Positions 28,886 to 38,186 of a DNA stretch of 51,915 nucleotides are shown here, piece after piece. The stretch comes from an uncultured Gammaproteobacteria bacterium (GTDB lineage Bacteria > Pseudomonadota > Gammaproteobacteria > Pseudomonadales > Pseudomonadaceae): positions 1-51,915 of the forward strand of contig CALZAE010000009.1 of assembly GCA_945612235.1 (NCBI GenBank). The letters run 5' to 3'. The notes below the pieces were generated by a model, which ran no database searches, had not been told where the DNA came from, and worked only from the letters and a program-made list of their open reading frames with translations. The translations under genes were made by a program, and so were the position numbers. Position 1 is the first letter of the stretch; every line of letters starts with the position of its first letter.

Positions 28886-30280
28886 TTAACGGCTGGCTAA
28901 TAAATCACGGCCACGTTGCACTGCAGCACGCACTTGCGCGGGCGCGGTACCACCAATATGGTCACGGGCATTGACTGAACCTTCTAAGGTCAACACATCA
29001 AACACATCGTCACCGATTTCAGTACTGAACTGCTGCAACTCAGCCAAGCTCATTTGCGCTAAATCTTTGCCCGTCTTCACGCCGTAACCCACCGCATGAC
29101 CCACAATTTCATGGCAATCACGGAAAGGTAAACCTTTGCCCACTAAATAGTCAGCTAGGTCAGTCGCGGTCGAGAAACCACGCAACGCAGCCTCACGCAT
29201 CATCTCTTTTTTCGGCACAATGGCTGGCACCATATCGGCAAAAGCACGCAGACTGTCGCGTAAGGTGTCGGCCGCATCAAACAGTGGCTCTTTGTCTTCT
29301 TGGTTATCTTTGTTGTACGCCAATGGCTGGCCTTTCATCAAAGTTAACAGCCCCATCAGCGCACCAAAGACTCGGCCACTTTTACCACGCACCAACTCTG
29401 GCACATCAGGGTTTTTCTTTTGCGGCATAATCGAACTGCCGGTACAGAAGCGATCTGGCAGATCAATAAACTGAAACTGCGCCGAAGTCCACAACACCAA
29501 CTCTTCCGAGAAGCGTGACAAGTGCATCATGGCGATGCTGGCTGCGGCACAAAACTCAATGGCAAAGTCACGATCGGAAACGCCATCTAACGAGTTACCC
29601 GAAATAGCTTCAAAACCTAACAGCTCACAGGTGAGTTCGCGATCAATCGGATAGGTCGTTCCGGCTAATGCAGCACTGCCCAGTGGCATACGGTTGGTAC
29701 GCTTACGGCAATCGACCAGACGCTCATAGTCACGCGAAAGCATTTCAAACCACGCCAACATATGGTGACCAAAAGTCACTGGCTGTGCGGTTTGCAGGTG
29801 AGTAAAGCCCGGCATAATGGTGTCAGCGTAGCTGTCAGCCAAACCCAATAAGCCCTGCTGCAAACGCGTCAGCTCAGCCAAAATCATATCGGTCTCGTCA
29901 CGTAACCATAAACGAATATCGGTAGCGACTTGGTCATTACGGCTGCGGCCGGTGTGCAGTTTTTTGCCCACGATACCGACCTGCTCAGTCAGGCGAGCCT
30001 CGATGTTCATATGCACATCTTCCAGCTCAGTACTCCAGACGAACTGACCGTTTTCGATTTCTTTTTCAATCGACTGCAAACCAGCAATCACGGTATCGCG
30101 TTCATCGTTGGTTAACACACCCACTTTCGCCAACATAGTGGCGTGGGCAATCGAGCCCATAATATCGTGACGGTAGAGGCGCTGATCAAAATCCACTGAC
30201 GCGGTAAAACGCGCAACAAATGCATCCACCGGCTCACTGAAACGGCCGCCCCACGACTGATTGGTTTTCTCGTTGCTCAT
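28886..30280 (-). CDS. argH: Argininosuccinate lyase
   Basis: A 464-residue fumarase/aspartase-superfamily enzyme, last step of arginine synthesis. The superfamily signature [12 protein letters not shown] (about 281-292) carries the catalytic serine loop, and His161 in [17 protein letters not shown] is the expected general acid/base partner; [13 protein letters not shown] is the substrate-binding segment. Length is typical. It is divergent from nothing immediate: a thioredoxin gene lies upstream on the same strand, 74 bases away. Confidence 0.97.
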   Translation of the reverse strand: MSNEKTNQSWGGRFSEPVDAFVARFTASVDFDQRLYRHDIMGSIAHATMLAKVGVLTNDERDTVIAGLQSIEKEIENGQFVWSTELEDVHMNIEARLTEQVGIVGKKLHTGRSRNDQVATDIRLWLRDETDMILAELTRLQQGLLGLADSYADTIMPGFTHLQTAQPVTFGHHMLAWFEMLSRDYERLVDCRKRTNRMPLGSAALAGTTYPIDRELTCELLGFEAISGNSLDGVSDRDFAIEFCAAASIAMMHLSRFSEELVLWTSAQFQFIDLPDRFCTGSSIMPQKKNPDVPELVRGKSGRVFGALMGLLTLMKGQPLAYNKDNQEDKEPLFDAADTLRDSLRAFADMVPAIVPKKEMMREAALRGFSTATDLADYLVGKGLPFRDCHEIVGHAVGYGVKTGKDLAQMSLAELQQFSTEIGDDVFDVLTLEGSVNARDHIGGTAPAQVRAAVQRGRDLLASR

Positions 30281-30354
30281 TAAAATCTGCCCAGCTCAAC
30301 AATAAAAGATATGCACATAATAACAGGATGGCAGGCGCTTATGCCGCCCGGTGT

Positions 30355-30795
30355 TTAATTATCTATGCCGTGCTGTTTGAGCCAGCTTAAGAGCTGTCCT
30401 AGGGGCAAAGCACCGCTCTTACGATCAATTTCTTTGCCGTTACGAAATAGAATTAAACTTGGAATCGAGCGCACACCCAATTCACCCGACAAGGCTGGAT
30501 GCGCTTCGCTATCAAGCTTACCAAAACGGCACTGAGTACTCAGTTTAGCTGCGGCTTCACTAAAGGTGGGTGCAAACTGACGGCACGGCCCGCACCAACT
30601 GGCCCACACATCCACCAGTAGCGGTACATCACCTTTGCGTTGCTTGCTAAAAGTGGCCGTATCCAAATCAAACGCAGCGCTAGTAAAAATAGGCTGCTTG
30701 CACGAGCCGCATTGTGGCTGCTCACTGCGCTTGGCATTAGGAATACGGTTTAAAGTGGCGCAATGTGCGCACGGAACAATGATTAGCTCAGTCAT
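30355..30795 (-). CDS. trxC: Thioredoxin 2 (TrxC) with N-terminal zinc finger
   Basis: A 146-residue thioredoxin. The first 35 residues hold two CxxC pairs (Cys9/Cys12 and Cys29/Cys32) that bind zinc in TrxC, followed by the thioredoxin fold with the active site WCGPC (67-71) and the cis-proline region SIPSLILFRNG. It reduces protein disulfides and is often oxidative-stress induced. Two ATGs are possible at 30801 and 30795; AGAGGG is spaced properly only for the second. Confidence 0.92.
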   Translation of the reverse strand: MTELIIVPCAHCATLNRIPNAKRSEQPQCGSCKQPIFTSAAFDLDTATFSKQRKGDVPLLVDVWASWCGPCRQFAPTFSEAAAKLSTQCRFGKLDSEAHPALSGELGVRSIPSLILFRNGKEIDRKSGALPLGQLLSWLKQHGIDN

Positions 30796-30948
30796 GCTCA
30801 TACCCTCTTAATTCAATACGCTAATACTTTACCCAATTACCAAGTGTATAGCCCAGTCTTCTGCATAAATGATTTGCCCTCTGCTGTTTACTCAACTACA
30901 ACACGAGTAATACGTAAGATAAAGTCTGTTGCATGGAGGCTGAGATTG

Positions 30949-31449
30949 ATGCAGACACAACGCGCCTTTACCTTAATTGAAATGTTTATTGTGCTGGCTC
31001 TATTGAGCATTTTAGGACAGATCGCCGTACCGGCACTGCAGGATTTCCTCGAGCGCAATCAACAACAAGCGCTCTATGAGCAAATCACTCGCGCAGTGTA
31101 TAACGCTCGCTTGCATGCCGTGACTCACCGCATAGCGGTAGAACTTTGCGGTAGTAGTGATGGTGCGACCTGTGACAACAACTGGGCACACGGCTGGCTA
31201 CTACGCGACAGCCAGAACAAGCAAGCTGTGGCCGTGACACAACTCAATAGTCAGCACGCACGCTTACATTGGGATGGCTTTAGATCAAGTATTCGCTTCA
31301 ATAGCAATGGTATCAGCCCAGTGGGGAACGGGCGTTTTTACAGTTGCTATAAACAGAACATTCAATGGCAGCTGGTTCTCAATCGCCAAGGCCGCCTGCG
31401 CACGACCAACGCTACAGAAAACAACGCACAAGCGCACCGCTGCAGCTGA
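30949..31449 (+). CDS. Type IV pilin-like prepilin (GspH/FimT/FimU type)
   Basis: A 166-residue prepilin. The short basic leader ends RAFTLIEMFIVLALLSILGQ: cleavage would fall before FTLIE with Glu+5 kept, although the residue before the cut is Ala instead of the usual Gly. The hydrophobic N-terminal helix (about 7-30) is followed by a GspH-type globular domain with cysteines at CGSSDGATC and near the C-terminus. Such minor pilins initiate type IV pilus or pseudopilus assembly. GGAGG precedes the ATG at 30949; the longer frame from 30844 is not needed. It is alone, directly upstream of fimS-algR, whose known targets include minor pilin genes. Confidence 0.82.
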   Translation: MQTQRAFTLIEMFIVLALLSILGQIAVPALQDFLERNQQQALYEQITRAVYNARLHAVTHRIAVELCGSSDGATCDNNWAHGWLLRDSQNKQAVAVTQLNSQHARLHWDGFRSSIRFNSNGISPVGNGRFYSCYKQNIQWQLVLNRQGRLRTTNATENNAQAHRCS

Positions 31450-31502
31450 TTTATTCTCAACACCACTTGCCGCGCAGCCTGACAACAGGTAACACTGCGA
31501 CT

Positions 31503-32591
31503 ATGACTACATTAAATAAAGGCGTCAGCCGCACTCAAGACTTTTTTGTCCCTGAACTGTGTCACACAGAGGCTTTGCTGGTGCTGATTATCTTAGCCCA
31601 ATTGCTAGTCTGTGTACTGGTGTTGGCTGAACCTATTAGCACGCAGTTCGACTGGATACGCTTAGCCTTAACCTCATTATTTGTACAGTGGATCGTTTTA
31701 TTATCTGCAGCGCTGCTGTGCCGTGCACGCCCTTATCTAATCCGTCAGTCTGTAACGCGAGCCGTAGCCATGATTTGCCTACTGGTGCTGTGTTTAACCT
31801 TAGCCTGCACTTTTATTGCGCAATTTTTCTATCTCTCCGATGCTTTAGCGCAAGAAGAGCCGGTACATTTATATATGCGCCACGCCTGCATCAGTTTAAT
31901 TATGTGCGCGCTATTGCTACGCTATTTTTATTTGCAAGGCCAATGGCGGCGCCAGCAACAAGCGGAGCTACAAGCTCGCCTGCAATCTTTACAAGCGCGT
32001 ATCCAACCGCATTTTTTATTCAACAGTCTCAACAGTATTGCCAGCTTAATCGCCTCGCACCCAGAGGAGGCAGAAGATGCAGTACTGGATTTATCTGACT
32101 TATTTCGTGCCAGTTTAGCCAACCCCAACACCCTATCGACTTGGCATGCTGAGCTGGCCATCGCAAAACGTTACTTATCTATTGAACAATACCGCCTCGG
32201 CACACGTCTACATACACAGTGGCATTGTGATGGTGTTCCAGATGATTTACCTATGCCGCATTTGACCTTGCAACCCTTGCTGGAAAATGCTGTTATTTAT
32301 GGCATTCAGCCCAGTATTCAAGGCGGTAGTATTGAGGTGACCGCAGCTTATATAAAAGGTGTATTCACTTTACAGGTCAGCAACCCATTTATGCTTAATG
32401 TAGCTCCAAGCAATCCGCTGGGTACTCGCTTAGCACTGAACAATATTGAAGCGCGCCTTAAAGTTTTATTTGGCTCAACGGCGCGCCTGGTAACACAACA
32501 ACAATTAGATCGTTACACCACACGTCTGAGCTATACCTGCTCCAGACCCTCAGCAGAGGCGCCCAACCTAGATGAAGATCTTAATCGCTGA
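31503..32591 (+). CDS. fimS: Sensor kinase AlgZ/FimS (LytS-like)
   Basis: A 362-residue membrane sensor with about four hydrophobic segments in the first 145 residues (LLVLIILAQLLVCVLVLAEP being the first; LALTSLFVQWIVLLSAALLC the second). The histidine-kinase part has the His170 box QPHFLFNSLNSIASLI, then LLENAVIYGIQP as the N-box. This is the His_kinase (LytS/YehU-type) family and, with algR next, is the AlgZ/FimS protein that controls twitching, alginate and virulence in P. aeruginosa. The start at 31503 is chosen because it precedes the conserved DFFVPELC region directly. It overlaps algR by 20 bases. Confidence 0.9.
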   Translation: MTTLNKGVSRTQDFFVPELCHTEALLVLIILAQLLVCVLVLAEPISTQFDWIRLALTSLFVQWIVLLSAALLCRARPYLIRQSVTRAVAMICLLVLCLTLACTFIAQFFYLSDALAQEEPVHLYMRHACISLIMCALLLRYFYLQGQWRRQQQAELQARLQSLQARIQPHFLFNSLNSIASLIASHPEEAEDAVLDLSDLFRASLANPNTLSTWHAELAIAKRYLSIEQYRLGTRLHTQWHCDGVPDDLPMPHLTLQPLLENAVIYGIQPSIQGGSIEVTAAYIKGVFTLQVSNPFMLNVAPSNPLGTRLALNNIEARLKVLFGSTARLVTQQQLDRYTTRLSYTCSRPSAEAPNLDEDLNR

Positions 32592-33312
32592 TGATGAGCC
32601 TTTAGCTCGCGAACGTTTAATTCGACTGCTTAAGAAAATACCGCACAGTGAAATTGTTGAGCCCTGTGCAGAAAACGGCCAACAAGCCCTTGAGCAAGTT
32701 GCACAATACAAACCTGATATTTTATTGCTGGATATCGGTATGCCCGGCTTAGACGGCCTGCAAGTTGCAGCCAAACTCTGCGAACTGCCTGATGCGCCGG
32801 CGGTTATTTTTTGTACCGCGCATGATGAGCATGCCCTGCAAGCCTTTGCAGTCAGCGCTATTGGCTACCTAGTAAAACCTGTACGCCTTGAGCAGTTGCA
32901 AGCCGCTTTGGCTAAAGCCCAGCGCTTAAACCCTCTGCAACTGGCGACCTTATCTCGTGCGCCAAGCCCTGTTGCTGCAGCACGAACCCACCTCAGCGCC
33001 CGCAGCCATAAAGGTATTGAGCTGATTCTCATCGAGGACATCATTCATTGCATGGCTGATAATAAATATGTGACTGTGCGCCATAACAACGGTGAAACCT
33101 TAATTGATGAATCACTTAAATCATTAGAAGATGAGTTTACTGAACATTTTGTGCGCATTCACCGCAATGCCTTAGTGAGCCGCAGCCATATTGAACGTTT
33201 GCAACGTAATCCCATTGGGCATCACGAACTCTACTTACGCGATGTCAGTGAACCTTTAACCGTCAGTCGCCGGCATGTTGCAGGACTGCGCAAACTGATG
33301 GAAACCCTGTAA
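32572..33312 (+). CDS. algR: LytTR-type response regulator AlgR
   Basis: A 246-residue response regulator. The receiver domain (1-120) has ADDEPLARERL, the phosphoacceptor Asp54 in LLLDIGMPGLDGL, the switch threonine in CTAHDEHA and the lysine in LVKPVR. A linker leads to the LytTR DNA-binding domain (about 145-245) with HCMADNKYVTV, FVRIHRNALVS and LTVSRRHVAGLRKL. It binds promoters of pilus, alginate and related genes. It overlaps fimS by 20 bases and is followed by hemC, the same order as in P. aeruginosa. Confidence 0.95.
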   Translation: MKILIADDEPLARERLIRLLKKIPHSEIVEPCAENGQQALEQVAQYKPDILLLDIGMPGLDGLQVAAKLCELPDAPAVIFCTAHDEHALQAFAVSAIGYLVKPVRLEQLQAALAKAQRLNPLQLATLSRAPSPVAAARTHLSARSHKGIELILIEDIIHCMADNKYVTVRHNNGETLIDESLKSLEDEFTEHFVRIHRNALVSRSHIERLQRNPIGHHELYLRDVSEPLTVSRRHVAGLRKLMETL

Positions 33313-33405
33313 TTTCAACCCACTCTTGCCACTAAGCATGAGGCAAGGCAACGCTGCGCCTGTTATCATCGATATAATCTACACCCACAATTTTGGACCT
33401 AAATT

Positions 33406-34365
33406 ATGTCTTTGCGTGAACAACCGGTAACCGAACTGCGTATCGCCACCCGTAAAAGTGCTCTAGCAATGTGGCAAGCAGAGTTTGTAAAAGCTGAACT
33501 TGAAGCCGCACACCCTAACCTATCGGTGACTTTAGTGCCGATGGTTAGCCGTGGTGATCAGCTACTGGATTCACCACTTGCTAAGATCGGCGGCAAAGGT
33601 TTGTTTGTAAAAGAGTTACAAGCAGCACTGATGTCAAAAACAGCCGATATCGCTGTGCACTCAATGAAAGATGTGCCGATGGAGTTTCCAGAAGGCTTAG
33701 GTTTGTACTGCATTTGCGAGCGTGAGGACCCACGTGACGCTTTTGTATCTAACACCTACGCCAACCTCGCTGAACTGCCGCTGGGTAGCATTGTGGGTAC
33801 TTCAAGCCTACGTCGCCAAGCGCAAATTCTCGCGCAACGCCCTGATCTAGTGGTGAACTTTTTACGCGGCAACGTGAATACCCGTTTAGCTAAGCTGGAT
33901 GCTGGTGAATACGACGCTATTATTCTTGCCGCGGCAGGCCTATTGCGCTTAGGCTTTGCTGAGCGTATTCGCAGTAGCCTTGATGTCAGCACTAACCTGC
34001 CATCAGGCGGTCAAGGCGCGGTGGGCATTGAGTGCCGCAGCGATGACACCGCCATTCATGAACTGCTTAAGCCATTGCACCACACTGATACCAGCTACCG
34101 CGTCACCGCGGAGCGCGCACTCAACAAGCACCTCAACGGTGGCTGCCAAGTGCCGATTGCGTGTTATGCCGTATTAGAAGGTGATGAGTTGTGGTTGCGT
34201 GGTTTTGTCGGTCAGCCCGATGCATCTGTGTTGCTCTATGCAGAAAAACGCGCACCTAAAGAACAAGCCGAAGCTCTGGGCATTGCCGTAGCTGAAGATC
34301 TGCTGGCACAAGGTGCCGGTGAGATTCTGGCAGTACTTTACGCTCAAGAGACGCCATTAACGTGA
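33406..34365 (+). CDS. hemC: Porphobilinogen deaminase
   Basis: A 319-residue enzyme condensing four porphobilinogens to hydroxymethylbilane. [24 protein letters not shown] with the catalytic Asp89, [24 protein letters not shown] and the dipyrromethane cofactor cysteine Cys247 in [14 protein letters not shown] are present. Upstream is a TATAAT at 33373-33378, possibly an own promoter. It overlaps hemD by a GTGA junction and starts the hemCDXY operon. Confidence 0.97.
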   Translation: MSLREQPVTELRIATRKSALAMWQAEFVKAELEAAHPNLSVTLVPMVSRGDQLLDSPLAKIGGKGLFVKELQAALMSKTADIAVHSMKDVPMEFPEGLGLYCICEREDPRDAFVSNTYANLAELPLGSIVGTSSLRRQAQILAQRPDLVVNFLRGNVNTRLAKLDAGEYDAIILAAAGLLRLGFAERIRSSLDVSTNLPSGGQGAVGIECRSDDTAIHELLKPLHHTDTSYRVTAERALNKHLNGGCQVPIACYAVLEGDELWLRGFVGQPDASVLLYAEKRAPKEQAEALGIAVAEDLLAQGAGEILAVLYAQETPLT

Positions 34366-35132
34366 AGCAGTGGCGTGTGCTGATCACTCGGCCCACAGCA
34401 GATAGCGCCGCTCTAGCTGCGCTATTAGCCGAACATCATATCTATAGCAGCAGCTTGCCACTGCTGGAAATTCAAGCATTGCCAGAAACGCCGGCGCAAC
34501 GCTCGCTCATACTCAACCTTGATCAATACTGCGCAGTGATTGTCGTCAGCAAGCCTGCGGCACTTTTAGGTATTGAACGCGTTGATCAGTACTGGCCGCA
34601 ACCTCTGCTAGAACAGCAGTGGTTTAGCGTGGGGGCCGGTACGGGCCGTATTTTGGCAGACTATGGTTTTTCCACCAGTTGGCCCGCACAAGGCGATGAT
34701 AGCGAAGCCTTATTAGCTCACCCGCAGTTTTTACAAGCCATTCAACAAGACGATGCGCGTGTATTAATTATGCGTGCAGATGTGGGGCGTGATTTCTTAT
34801 CTGAGCAATTACAACAACGGGGTATCAAAGTCGACTTTTTACCGCTGTATTGCCGACGCTTACCGGTTTATCCTAGTGGTATATTGACCCAACAGATTCA
34901 ACAAGAACACCTCAATGGCCTTGTCGTCAGTAGCGAGCAAGGTTTACGTCACTTAATTGAACTCGCTGGAGAAGCCTGGCCGCAATTGGCTTCTTTGGCC
35001 TTATTTGTACCCAGCCCTCGTGTTGCACAGATCGCGCGCGAGCTGGGTGCTCAGCATGTTATTGACTGTAAAGGCGCGAGCAATCAGGCTGTACTAGACG
35101 CTCTGAGCACACATGCCGCACCTCCAGCATAA
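34362..35132 (+). CDS. hemD: Uroporphyrinogen-III synthase
   Basis: A 256-residue two-domain enzyme closing hydroxymethylbilane to uroporphyrinogen III. Sequence conservation is low in this family, but [17 protein letters not shown] at the start, [34 protein letters not shown] and [19 protein letters not shown] are recognisable. The GTG start overlaps the hemC stop, which supports the call strongly. Confidence 0.92.
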   Translation: MKQWRVLITRPTADSAALAALLAEHHIYSSSLPLLEIQALPETPAQRSLILNLDQYCAVIVVSKPAALLGIERVDQYWPQPLLEQQWFSVGAGTGRILADYGFSTSWPAQGDDSEALLAHPQFLQAIQQDDARVLIMRADVGRDFLSEQLQQRGIKVDFLPLYCRRLPVYPSGILTQQIQQEHLNGLVVSSEQGLRHLIELAGEAWPQLASLALFVPSPRVAQIARELGAQHVIDCKGASNQAVLDALSTHAAPPA

Positions 35133-35142
35133 GGATTGAATC

Positions 35143-36267
35143 ATGAGCCAAGCTTCAGATAAGCCAGACGCAAAAGCCGACTCAATAGAGAATAAAAACA
35201 CTGCAGCCATAAGTACGCCTGCAGCGCAGCCCACCACAGCCGGTCAGGCTCAAGCTAAATCCTCTTCAGGTAAAGGGCTGGCTGTGCTGGCCTTATTATT
35301 TGGCTTGGGCGGCCTAGGTGCCGGCGTGTGGAGTGTGCTGCAAATCCAAGCTGCAGGCGATTCGTCAGCGCAGCTACAGCAGCAGCTCTCAAGCATGTTA
35401 GCCAATACGCAAGCAGTGAACGAACGCGAACAGCAATTGCGTGCGCAAATCGGAAAAATGCCCTCTGCCACCCAACTGCAGCAAGGTCGTGAGCTCCTAG
35501 CCAGCGTGCAAGCTGAACAACAGTTGCTGTCGCAGCGTCTAGAAACCATCTTAGGTGCCAGCCGCCAAGACTGGCGTCTAGCTGAAGCTGAGCATTTGTT
35601 GCGCATGGCCAGCTTGCGCTTAAGTGCATTACACGACACCCATAGCGCAGGCTTTTTACTGCAGGCTGCTGACCATATTTTAATGGAGCAAAACGATCCT
35701 GCAGCTTTTGCCGCTCGTGAACAACTGGCGCGCAGCATCACCGCTTTGCGCAGCAGTGGCTCATTGGATCGCACCGGTTTATTTGTAAAATTAGGCGCCC
35801 TCTATCAACAAGCCAACCAGCTGACCGATCTCGCTCCAGGCTTTACTGCAGGCAAAGCAGCAGCTCCAGCCAGCCCAAGCCGCTGGGAAGCTTGGTGGGA
35901 TAATATTTCACGTTATGTCCGCATCGACTTTAATGCCAGCGAGCAAGTACAACCCCTACTCGCTGGGCAAAGTCTCACTCAAGTACGCCTAGCGATTGGT
36001 TTAGCTTTAGAGCAAGCACAGTGGGCCGCTCTTAACGGCGCCGAAGAAGTGTACCAACAAGCCTTACAACAAGCAGTGGATATTCTTGATGCACACTTCA
36101 GTGTTCAAGACCCTAATGTTGTGAGCTTAAGAACACAAATCAGCGAACTGCACGAGCAAAAAGTCCGCCAAGAGTTGCCTGATTTAAGTGCTGCATTGAC
36201 CACCTTACAGGCTTATATTAATAAACGCGCAGCGCCCCAAGAGTCTGATAACGAGGAGTCCAACTGA
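35143..36267 (+). CDS. hemX: HemX family membrane protein
   Basis: A 374-residue protein once called a uroporphyrinogen-III methylase: a hydrophilic Ala/Gln-rich start, a single membrane helix (about 43-62, GLAVLALLFGLGGLGAGVWSV), a coiled coil with many Gln (about 75-145) and the conserved RQDWRLAEAEHLLRMASLRL and WWDNISRYVRIDF blocks. It lacks the SAM-binding methylase fold, so an enzyme role is doubtful; a scaffold for HemD or HemY is inferred. Lies 10 bases after hemD and two bases before hemY. Confidence 0.9.
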   Translation: MSQASDKPDAKADSIENKNTAAISTPAAQPTTAGQAQAKSSSGKGLAVLALLFGLGGLGAGVWSVLQIQAAGDSSAQLQQQLSSMLANTQAVNEREQQLRAQIGKMPSATQLQQGRELLASVQAEQQLLSQRLETILGASRQDWRLAEAEHLLRMASLRLSALHDTHSAGFLLQAADHILMEQNDPAAFAAREQLARSITALRSSGSLDRTGLFVKLGALYQQANQLTDLAPGFTAGKAAAPASPSRWEAWWDNISRYVRIDFNASEQVQPLLAGQSLTQVRLAIGLALEQAQWAALNGAEEVYQQALQQAVDILDAHFSVQDPNVVSLRTQISELHEQKVRQELPDLSAALTTLQAYINKRAAPQESDNEESN

Positions 36268-36269
36268 TT

Positions 36270-37508
36270 ATGAAACGGACTTATCTTATTTTACTGGCCG
36301 TTATACTCTGTGCCGCAGCCTTGGGTATGTTTATCGTTGAACATACCGGCTATGTGCTGATCTCGTGGAAGACCTTTCGTTACGAGTCGAGCTTATGGAT
36401 GTTTCTTGCTGTACTTGCAGCCGCTCTAGCGCTTCTTTACGGCTTGCGCACCTTGATTAAAATGACGCTAGTCTCCACCGGCTTAATCAATCCTTGGTCA
36501 CGACGCAACCAAAGCCGCCGCCACCGTTTAGCAGCTGAACAAGGCATCTTAGACTTAGCCCAAGGCCACTGGAAAAACGCTTTACGTCACCTACGCCGCG
36601 CCGCAGAAGGTGAAGAAAAGCCTTTAGTTTATTTTTTGGGCGCTGCCAATGCCGCTGAAAAACTCGGCTATAGCGAAGAAGCCGATGCGCTACTAGAGCA
36701 AGCTTTAATCAAACAACCCAGCGCTGAAGTCGCTATTGCACTGACGCATGCTGATTTACAACTGCAACGTGCCGATGACCGTGGTGCCCAAGAAACACTG
36801 CAAGCTATGCATGACTTACACCCTCAGCACACAGAGGTGTTATTACGCTTGCAGGCCTTATTACGCCAGCGCCAAGACTGGTCAGCACTGATTGGTTTAC
36901 TGCCAGCTTTACGCAAATGCAAGCGTTTTACAGCTGAGCAACTGCAAGATATTGAGTACCAAGCTTGGTCAGGTCGCCTCACAGCTATTTGCACACAGAA
37001 ACAAGACCCGCAAACAGTACTAAAAACACTGGACACCGCATGGCAAGAACTGTCGAGCAAATTGCGCCATGACCCACAGTTGGTCGCCGCCTATGCTGCT
37101 GAATTATTACGCCTCAATGCACATGAGCAAGCTGAGTCATTGCTGCGTCATACACTGAAAAACAACCTCAATGATGGCTTGCTTGATTTGTATGGTCGCG
37201 CGCAAGCACAAGACCCCGCACGTCAGTTACAGTTAGCAGAGAGCTGGCTTAAACAAGCACCCAACAACGCTATTCTATTGCGCGCTTTAGGCCGTTTAAG
37301 CTTGCGCAATCAACTGTGGGGCAAAGCTCGCGACTACTTTGAAAGCAGTCTGCGTCAGCAGCGTTTAGCGCATACCTGTGCCGAATTAGCACGTTTACTC
37401 AATCACCTTGGTGATACCAAGCGCAGTAACGAGTTGTTTGCAGAAAGTTTTCAATTACTCGAACAAGCATTGCCTGCATTGCCACAACCTGCACTGCATA
37501 ACGCCTAA
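36270..37508 (+). CDS. hemY: HemY TPR membrane protein
   Basis: A 412-residue inner-membrane protein of the proteobacterial HemY family (not protoporphyrinogen oxidase). Two N-terminal hydrophobic helices (about 4-24 and 41-63) are followed by the conserved RRNQSRRHRLAAEQGILDLAQG and repeated TPR-like helices to the end. It is thought to organise late heme synthesis. Last gene of hemCDXY; a weak hairpin lies at 37535-37560. Confidence 0.9.
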   Translation: MKRTYLILLAVILCAAALGMFIVEHTGYVLISWKTFRYESSLWMFLAVLAAALALLYGLRTLIKMTLVSTGLINPWSRRNQSRRHRLAAEQGILDLAQGHWKNALRHLRRAAEGEEKPLVYFLGAANAAEKLGYSEEADALLEQALIKQPSAEVAIALTHADLQLQRADDRGAQETLQAMHDLHPQHTEVLLRLQALLRQRQDWSALIGLLPALRKCKRFTAEQLQDIEYQAWSGRLTAICTQKQDPQTVLKTLDTAWQELSSKLRHDPQLVAAYAAELLRLNAHEQAESLLRHTLKNNLNDGLLDLYGRAQAQDPARQLQLAESWLKQAPNNAILLRALGRLSLRNQLWGKARDYFESSLRQQRLAHTCAELARLLNHLGDTKRSNELFAESFQLLEQALPALPQPALHNA

Positions 37509-37534
37509 GTATTGCCCTAGGCGCAGTTGCCTGC

Positions 37535-37560
37535 GGGCTATCAGAACCTACTGATAACCC
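37535..37560 (+). terminator. Possible weak terminator after hemY
   Basis: A stem of GGG and TATCAG pairing with CTGATA and CCC, interrupted by one unpaired base on each side, closes a 6-base loop 27 bases after hemY. No T-run follows, so it may only pause transcription or protect the mRNA end. Confidence 0.3.
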
Positions 37561-37618
37561 GTAGAGCAACCACCAAACTTATTATGCTTACACAACTTAA
37601 TGCTTTCGAGGATGATCT

Positions 37619-38140
37619 ATGCAATTACCTGCAACTCGCACGTTGTTTCTTTGGGCGTTTTTAGGCTGTTTAGGGCTGATCGCGATTGCATTGTATTTAG
37701 AGCATATTGTCGGTTTAGAACCCTGCCCGCTATGCCATGTACAACGCTTTGCTGTAGCTCTGTTTGGCTTGCTCTGCCTATTGGCTACTGTGCATAACCC
37801 GAAACGCCTTGGCCAAGGCATCTATGCAGTACTGACTCTGCTTGCCGCTGGACTGGGGCTAGCCGCGGCCGGACGACAAATTTGGTTACAAGGCTTACCT
37901 GAGGATCAACTGCCCTCATGTCTACCACCGCTGGAATTTATGCTGGAAGCTTTTCCGCTGCAAGAGATTGTAGCGAAGATGCTCCATGGCACTGCCGACT
38001 GCGCTGCAGTGGACTGGACCTTATTGGGTTTAAATATTGCGCAACTCAATAGCATCTGTTTTAGCGCCATGCTGGTGTTTAGCCTATTTGTGCTGCTGCG
38101 TAAACACTCAGGCAGCAAACTGAGTGTGCAGCACTCATAA
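37619..38140 (+). CDS. dsbB: DsbB-type disulfide bond formation protein
   Basis: A 173-residue four-helix membrane protein that re-oxidises DsbA with quinone. The first cysteine pair is CPLC (Cys36, Cys39) and the second pair is Cys101 (LPSCLPP) and Cys128 (GTADCAA) in the long periplasmic loop; the Arg after CPLCHVQR is conserved. P. aeruginosa has two paralogues (DsbB and DsbH); the position after hemY is that of DsbH, so this may be the second type. GAGG precedes the ATG. Confidence 0.9.
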   Translation: MQLPATRTLFLWAFLGCLGLIAIALYLEHIVGLEPCPLCHVQRFAVALFGLLCLLATVHNPKRLGQGIYAVLTLLAAGLGLAAAGRQIWLQGLPEDQLPSCLPPLEFMLEAFPLQEIVAKMLHGTADCAAVDWTLLGLNIAQLNSICFSAMLVFSLFVLLRKHSGSKLSVQHS

Positions 38141-38146
38141 CCATAG

Positions 38147-38175
38147 CATTGCAGGGCTTAAACCACCCTGCAGTG
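38147..38175. terminator. Hairpin between convergent dsbB and aspA
   Basis: CATTGCAGGG (38147-38156) pairs with CCCTGCAGTG (38166-38175), 10 bp with one G-U pair and a 9-base loop. T-runs are poor on both sides, but the position between two facing genes suggests a bidirectional terminator. Confidence 0.55.
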
Positions 38176-38186
38176 CCTATTGTGCC

